This document shows, in pieces, positions 27,521 to 36,011 of a stretch of DNA of 64,000 nucleotides. How positions within the stretch are numbered: position 1 is the first letter of the stretch; each line of letters starts with the position of its first letter. The notes beneath the pieces are model-generated. The model was not told where the DNA came from. It saw only the letters and a program-made list of their open reading frames with translations, and did no database searches. The DNA comes from Plecoglossus altivelis. Lineage: Eukaryota; Chordata; Actinopteri; Osmeriformes; Plecoglossidae. The DNA is taken from NCBI GenBank assembly GCA_036571765.1, contig BROE01000028.1:3347889-3411888 (forward strand). The letters are read 5' to 3'. The translations under genes were made by a program, and so were the position numbers.

Positions 27521-30500
27521 CAGAGAGAGAGAGACAGAGAGACAGAGAGAGAGAGAGACAGAGAGAGAGAGACAGAGACAGAGAGAGAGAGACAGAGAGA
27601 CAGAGAGAGAGAGACAGAGAGAGAGAGACAGAGAGAGAGAGCCAGAGAGAGAGAGCCAGAGAGAGAGAGAGACAGAGAGAGACAGAGAGAGAGCCAGAGA
27701 GAGACAGAGAGAGAGATGTCTGAGGCTCAGACAGCCCAACAAGACGAGGTGATCGATCCGCTCCAGGAGTCTGATTTGATCTGTCTGGAGTAAACAGAGA
27801 CATCTACTACGGCTCGATCGATACAAAATGACTCAAGTTACAAAGGCGTGTCAAGAACAGGTGTACATATGTAGTGGACTTGTATTGAAATGAAACACTG
27901 TGTCGCTCTACTTCTGGACAAGCCTGGATTTGATGGCAGAAAAGTGAGGGAGGTTAGTAGTGTTTCTCCTTCAGACTGTAGAGTTACAGCATGCTTGTGT
28001 CAGCCTGGGCAGTCTGCCTGCCTGCATGCCTGCCTGCCACCCTCCAGCCTCTTTCTCTCCCTCCAGCCTCTTTCTCTCCCTCCAGCCTCTCTCTCTGCTT
28101 CCAGCCTCTCAGCCTCCAGCCCCTCTCTCTCTCCAGCCTCTCTTTCTCCCTCCAGCCTCTCTCTCTGCCTTCAGCCCCTCTCTCCCTCCAGCCTCTGTCC
28201 TTCAGCCTCCCCATCTGCCTCACATCCTTACCCTGTTGTGGCACCATGTGACTGGTCTGGAGAAAAGCTGTTTGCCATCCCTCCCTCTCTCTCCCTCTTT
28301 CCTTCTCATCTCTCCCTCTCTCCCTCCTTCCTTCTCATCCCTCCCTCTCTCTCCGTCCTCCCTCCCTTCTTACCCGTCACACACAAACTTACTGAGGGGA
28401 TGAGAGAGCCCAAACTTGCCAACGCAATCCTGGCACTGCGGGCTAGATAATAGCCAGCCAGCCAGCCAGCCAGCTAGCCAGTCAGCCAGCCAGACAGACA
28501 GACAGACAGTCAGCCAGTCAGGCAGAGTCAGTCAGTCAGCCAGCCAGCCAGCTTCAGTCTCAGGGAGGATGTTGACAGTGCATATGAAGACACTGGCTGA
28601 TACCAAAATCCTGCTTCCCCTTTCAAGTCAGAGCTCCCGTGTGTCTGACTGCAGACGTTTCCCTTACACAGCCCTGTGGGTGTATGTGTGTGTGTGTGTG
28701 TGTGTGTGCGTGTGTGTGCAATGTTTCTGCTTTCCTTTAGCTTTGTTTACCAGCCCTACAGTATAAAGAGTCTGAACGGTGGTGCCTGTGTTTTGTGCGC
28801 TCCAGTAAGCTCTCCTCTTTCTCTCACATGTGACAATTACCAGGTTTCTTTGAGAGCACAAATCGAGACCTGTGTCACAGTTGCATTCAAAAAACCTACT
28901 GAAACACAAGGCAGATGGTACCTGTCAATCACACCCCCCTGCTGCTCCTGATTGGTTAAGGTACTTTACCACAACCAATAACATCACAATGGAGTGGACT
29001 ATATCAAGAAGCCTGTCATAAAATTGGCTAATGGCTATTGAATAAATGCTTTTATCCAAAGAAGCAGTTTGGGTTACAGTACACTGCACAGGACTACAAT
29101 AATCTTATCATCATAAATACTGACCACCTGTAGAGGCCTGCCTGGGACACCTGGTATTTGTAGTTTTATTGCTTCTCCCCCTCTCTCTCTGTCCATCTGG
29201 CTGTCTCCTGCACCGATGGCTCTGTTGACAGGATGTAAATGTATGTGGCTGAACAATGACCTGATGGTATGATAATGACAGTACTGTTCCCCTGTCAGAT
29301 ACAGCTGTCCATCATCTGCCCAGAGCAGCCGACTTCACACTGATACTGTGACTTGACCAAACGCTACTGCTGTGCTCTACTGCTGTACTCTACTGCTGTA
29401 TTCTACTGCTGTATTCTACTGCTGTATTCTACTGCTCTATTCTACTGCTCTATTCTACTGCTGTATTCTACTGCTGTATTCTACTGTACTCTACTGCTGT
29501 ATTCTACTGCTCTATTCTACTGTACTCTACTGCTGTATTCTACTGCTGTATTCTACTGCTGTATTCTACTGCTGTACTCTACTGTTGTATTCTACTGCTG
29601 TGCTCTACTGTACTCTACTGCTGTATTCTACTGCTGTATTCTACTGCTGTACTCTACTGTTGTATTCTACTGCTGTATTCTACTGCTGTATTCTACTGTA
29701 CTCTACTGCTGTATTCTACTGCTGTATTCTACTGCTGTATTCTACTGCTGTACTCTACTGTTGTATTCTACTGCTGTATTCTACTGCTCTATTCTACTGT
29801 ACTCTACTGCTGTATTCTACTGCTGTATTCTACTGCTGTACTCTAATGCTGTTCTCTACTGCTCTATTCTACAGCTGTATTCTACTGTGTATTCTACTGT
29901 ACTCTACTGCTCTATTCTACTGTGCTCTACTGCTGTACTCTACTGCTGTATTCTACTGCTGTACTCTACTGCTGTATTCTACTGCTGTATTCTACTGTAC
30001 TCTACTGCTCTATTCTACTGTACTCTACTGCTGTATTCTACTACTGTATTCTACTGTACTCTACTGCTGTGTTCTACTGCTGTATTCTACTGCTGTATTC
30101 TACTGTACTCTACTACTGTACTCTACTGCTGTACTCTACTGCTGTACTCTACTGCTCTATTCTACTGCTGTACTCTACTGCTATATTCTACTGTACTCTA
30201 CTGCTGTACTCTACTGCTGTATTTTACTGTACTCTACTGCTGTATTCTACTGCTCTATTCTACTGTGTATTCTACTGTACTCTACTGCTCTATTCTACTG
30301 TGCTCTACTGCTGTACTCTACTGCTGTATTCTACTGCTGTATTCTACTGCTGTATTCTACTGCTCTATTTTACTGTACTCTACTGCTCTATTCTACTGTG
30401 CTCTACTGCTCTATTCTACTGTGCTCTACTGCTCTATTCTACTGCTGTATTCTACTGTACTCTCTACATAGTAGTAGCTTTTCTCTCATGTTCAGGTCCT

Positions 30501-30532
30501 CCCTCTTCCATACAAACATCCTTCAGCTCAAA

Positions 30533-30574
<42 letters not shown>

Positions 30575-32531
30575 CCTCATTCGCTCGTTTCCATGGCATC
30601 ACGATTGAGGTCAACTAGTTTTTTTCTGCAGTTCTGCACGTGTGCACGGAATCAACAGACACATGCTGCCTGCCTCCCTCCCTCCCTCCCTCTTTATCTC
30701 CCCCTCTCCATTTCTCTCTCCCCCTCTCTCCTCCCTCACTCCCTTTTTATCTCCCCCTCTCCATCTCTCTTTCTCCCCCTCTCTCACTCCCTTTTAATCT
30801 CCCCCTCTCCATCTCTCTCTTTCTCCCCTTCTATCTCCCTCCTTCTTTATCTCCCCCTCTCTGTTCATCTGTCTCCCTCTCCCTCAGCCACTCTTTTCCT
30901 CTCTCCTCCTTTCCCCTCTCCCTTTCACTTGGTAGTTAATGGATCGTCACACAAACAACCAGCGGTGATAGATGGCAGTTTACAAATCAGACCAAAACAA
31001 CAACAACATAACAAAAAAAAACTAATAACGGTCCCTCCCATTTGAAAGTCTAATCACAAGTGGACTAAAAGAACAAATAAGGGCCATTTCCTTGTACATC
31101 ACAAGGAGCTGGTAGTGGAGAACACAGGCATCCAGATCTGCACACAGTCATGGAGACAAGACCAATATCAATCATGTTTATACTTCCATTAGCAGTTAGC
31201 TGTTAATCATGTTTATCTTGTTATACACAGCAACACAGCCTGACCTGACCCTCTGACAGGAGGGATCTTGGTAGAAACCAGGCGCCCGATTCAACAACAG
31301 GCGCTCTCGCACAGGAAGATGGAGACCGGGTTACCATAGACTAAAAATAGCCAACATTTAACCGCGGTTAAATGAATGGGAAATGAAAGGGCATAAGGTG
31401 GACACACTGATGCTAACATGAGCTTTTACTATCAGAGGTTCGATTACATTTGACGTCAGTGTAAATTGCCTTTTCGTATTTTTCCGTTTTATTTGTGCCT
31501 GGTTCGGTCGACATAGATGGATAGATGGATCAGGAGGGAAGATGCACAGTTCAGGATCCATGCTAAGAGCTGGTGTGACTGGAGGAACAGTCTCTTAGAA
31601 CCAGACCAAGAAGACAGGAAGAAACAGCATGTAGGCTTGGGGGGGGGGGGGGGGGGACAAACCTACCCATAATGCACCTGGGCCGTACTTACCCATAACG
31701 CACTTGCGCAGCCAGCTGATGAACAGACTGACTAGCCTAGCGTATTTGCCTGCTAAGCACAGGCAGCCTAATTAGCTCTGTCGGTCCAACTCTGACACTA
31801 ACTGCCAGTTCCTCTCCTCTGCTCTGCTCACCAGGGACCACAGACTGACCGCAATTATAATTAAGGAGCCTTCAACTTCGCTGACGCTAAGCTGTTAAAA
31901 AGCGGTTCGAAGTGCTCCTCTCAATAACAGCAAAGTGGCAGAATGATGGCGTTACACACAGACTCGCACACACAACCACACCAGACACAAAATCTGACAT
32001 GTAGGACCCAGGTGCAACAGAACACAACAACAGAAGATGTTTGTACGTTGCAACACATGAACCACCACACTTAACCACAATTTCATGCTGGCTATGCATA
32101 CATTTAGAGGCTGGCTTGTAGTCTGGTCTTGTCTGGTCAACATTAGGACACGAGGGCAGGAACAGGCCTGTGCGCAGAGCTGTGTGTGTCGTCAACAACA
32201 GCGCATGCCAGTCAATTTCAGTGTGTGTGTGTGTGTGTGTGAGCAGTTGTGTGTGTGTGTTTGTGAGCAGTTGTGTGTGTGTGTGTGTGTGAGCAGTTGT
32301 GTGTGTTTGTGAGCAGTTGTGTGTGTGTGTGAGAAGTTGTGTGAGTGTGTGTATGTATGTGTGAGCAGTTGTGTGTGGTGTGTGTGTGTTTGTTTAGCAG
32401 TTGTGTGTGTGTGCCTGGAGGAAAGCTTTTCACGATCCCCCAGCAGTTGAGCGAGATCCAACTCCATTTTGTTCGGTAGCAGACTTTGTGAAAAGCTTCC
32501 GTTAGTTCAGCTGGCTGTATCGCTCCGCTGA

Positions 32532-32571
<40 letters not shown>

Positions 32572-33977
32572 GGAGTGTGTGCTGGAGTGTGAATGTGTGT
32601 GTGTGTGTGTGCGTGTGTGTGCGCAAGAGTGCATTTAAGCAGTGCAGTGACTTTCTGTATTTACTCCCCTGCGTGTACATAGTCTTCTACTGCACTATGC
32701 ATCAGATAAGTAGGCTAATATGACAGAGAATACAGAGGCCAGACTGCTAGTAGTGACTTGGTGAATTTAGAGAAACGCAGGGCCAAACGACGGGTTCATC
32801 GGATCCTTCCGTGTCTGTGATGCTGCGTCTGCAGGCCTTAATTATCTGAGAACACACAGGTGACCTCAACGAGTCATCTTCATCTCCAGGAAAGAAAAAA
32901 AAATTCCCCTCTCTGGTACATTAGATCACGGTGTCCGAGGGTCTGTTAAATATTAAATATGATCCTCTAGAGAACACATAATGCCAGCCGGTCGACGAGC
33001 ACACTAAACAGTCGGCCAGAAACCCAGACAAGCAGCACAAGAAACATTTGGGAGTAGTTGTACTCTAGGTTACATAATCCCAATCTAGCCTACCTGGGAT
33101 TAAAATCAAGGCGATGGAATCCTGTCAGGACAAGCGTTTTGATAAAATGACGTGCTAGCTAAGGCTATGTTGATGCAACACTAGGCCTGCGTAACCGTTT
33201 TTTCCCTTCGTTAGCTATATCCGCAATGACTTGAGCTACTATAAACCAATACGAAGTAGTGTCGTATAGCAGAGTGTCCCCACAGACAGCTACGATACTA
33301 CTACTACCCACCATTTCTTCAATAACGTCAGTGACATCGCAACATAGATACATTTCGCTTCAGTTGATAATGTTCAACTCAAGCGGAAGATGTGATGGAC
33401 GCGAACAGCGGGCGTTGACTTTTCATCTAATCTCGCCGCTTGAAAAATTCGCTTCGCATTCGGTGTAACACAGCATACATACTTGAACATGGAAGGTAAG
33501 ATAACTGGAACAGGTTTAGAAGGGTGAAACAGATTCACTAGACCCCAGACAACAGACACAAATCCACAAACACGTAATGTTGACGCAGGCTCCAGCATCA
33601 TCACCGTCGGTTTCAGTAACGTCGTTGTGACATTGTGATGATTCTCTGTTCCACGGTAAAGGATTTACCAAAGCAGAGAGGGACTGGCAAGGGCAATGTG
33701 TCATAACTGAGATGGCCCAATATGTGACTCTGTCACAACAGAGTCACACTGAGCGCGTTCCCGCACAGCAGGGAAAAACACTGTTTTTTTGGAAACGCGT
33801 CTGAGTGTTTCTATTGATAGAAGGTGAGCGCTACGGTATCAAATCGAATTAGTCGGTTCCCAGTGTTTACAAGCGTGGATAGCAAACTAGGCACTGGGTG
33901 TCTAACAATGTTTCTGACATGTTTTTGTTTTGTTTTACACACCTCTGAAAGACTCCATGAAAAGGAGACCTCATACA

Positions 33978-34038
<61 letters not shown>

Positions 34039-34058
34039 ACAGAGAGAGAGTGAGAGAC

Positions 34059-34090
<32 letters not shown>

Positions 34091-35772
34091 TATTGTCTTG
34101 TCCCTCGTACCTCAGGCAGAGCTAAAAACAGCCCAGCCCTCCAGGCCCAGTGGAGAGAAAAAAAGAGAGGATTACACACTCATCCAAACTCAGTGTGTTT
34201 CATCTCAGGGGCTTCAGATTAAGGTGGGGCGCCCGTCCTTCACTGATCCTTAAAGACTGGAGTGGAGGGGGGGAGACAGGAGAGAGAGAGGGGAAACAGA
34301 CGGGAGAGAGAGAGAGAGAGAGAGGGTGGAGAGAGAGGGGAGAGAGGGGTCAGAGGGATAGAAGGTGGAGAGAGAGAGAGAGGGTGGAGAGAGAGGGGAG
34401 AGAGAGAGAGGGGGCTGAGGGATAGAGGGTGGAGAAAGAGAGGATAAAGAGAGAGAGGTTGGAGAGAGAGGGGAGAGAAAGGACAGAGAAGAAGACAGAC
34501 TGAGAGAAGAGGTCATTTTAAGGGAACGAAAGACCACAACAGCCTCCTACTAATAATCCTAAAATGTGTCTGTCACTCAGGGCCAATCTCCCCGCCCGAC
34601 AGTGACATCAGTGACACAGAGCAGGCCAGCCAGGCTGTTCGTTGAAAACAAATTTGCTCGCAGCTCCAATACCATCAAAGATGCATAGACCCTCCAGCGT
34701 TTCTCTGTACTTAGCTAGCAGCGCGTGCCTGCAGAGCGCTGGCCTGCTCTGCTCTCTGGCAGGCACGTGAAGCAGAGCGCGGAGGAGACACGGAGCGTAA
34801 CAAATTCTTGATCATCTTAACCTTTCCCATTGGCCTTCTCACGTAGCTCACTGGAGCAGGTGAGCAGTGGTACCCCGAGGGCCTAGTTTAAGGGACGTGA
34901 ACCCAGGGGTCGGGTTAAGCTCGTTCCTCATCCGTACACCCTGGGGTGAAGTCGAGCCATGCTTGTGCCATAGCGTACTCTGATGCCTCGTATCTGAATG
35001 AAGCTTTGGGTGGTGGTTGGTTTCATTTGAGCTAAAATAGTCCCCCCCCAAAATATTTTGAATGTGTCTATCTCTGGGGAGGGTTTTAGAGAGTGTCTTT
35101 GAAGTCAAATTCCTCTAAAGATAATGATGTTAGCGATGGGGACACATGATTAGATCAAACCGCCAAAATATTCAGCCGAAAGTTAACCTTCGCTAATCTG
35201 GCGGCGCGTTTGCTTGTGTCTCGGACTTCCTGTCAGGAACTGAAGCGCTAATATTCGCCCACAGCGGTGAACCCAGCACCTGCTAATTACAATCACAACT
35301 AAATCTCTGCTCTGTCTGCCAAGCCAGACTCTCCACCTACCTCCACCCCTTCCAAAACCACCTTCAACTCACAACAGGACCAACTCGAACATGTTCAGCT
35401 AACCCCCAACTCAGAGGCTAGTTTGGACCGACCCGCTTTGTGCTGAAACAGTCTGATCCTCGTGGAAGATATCAAAGCAGGGTTAGACCTCTGGACCGAG
35501 GGCAGAGATGCGGATTCCGCCCCCCCCCCCCCCCCACCAACACACACACCCCCCCACCCACACACCCCCACACGAGATGAATAGAGCATAAACAAACCTC
35601 TTGTCTGTCCCTTTTAATTTAAGAAGAACCCCAGTGCTCTGGTGTGGCAGGGCGCTATGACAACTCCACTGCCATCGCCAGCACAAACCCCTGCGTCATT
35701 AATACGCCACATACAGTGACACAGAGAGACTGGGAGGGGACCCAAATGTTCCCAACGTCTGTAACCGAGGGT

Positions 35773-35808
<36 letters not shown>

Positions 35809-35961
35809 CACCTGCCTGCCATTCTGATGGTGCCCTAGTACTGTGGTGTCAGGTTGAATAAGACAGAGAGAGATTGTGGAGGGGGCTAGCCTGCTGGTTC
35901 GATGATGCAGCATGCAAGGCCATTGTGGACGCGTCAGCACATCTGACAGCCTGAGCCTGCA

Positions 35962-36011
<50 letters not shown>

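Noticed and set aside
29353..31045. Plus-strand open frames of 372 and 557 codons rich in Cys, Leu, Tyr and Ser
   Set aside because: They are translations of the 13/10-base minisatellite and the CT and CA repeats after it. The same peptide recurs in all three frames, and there is no splice, family or composition support.
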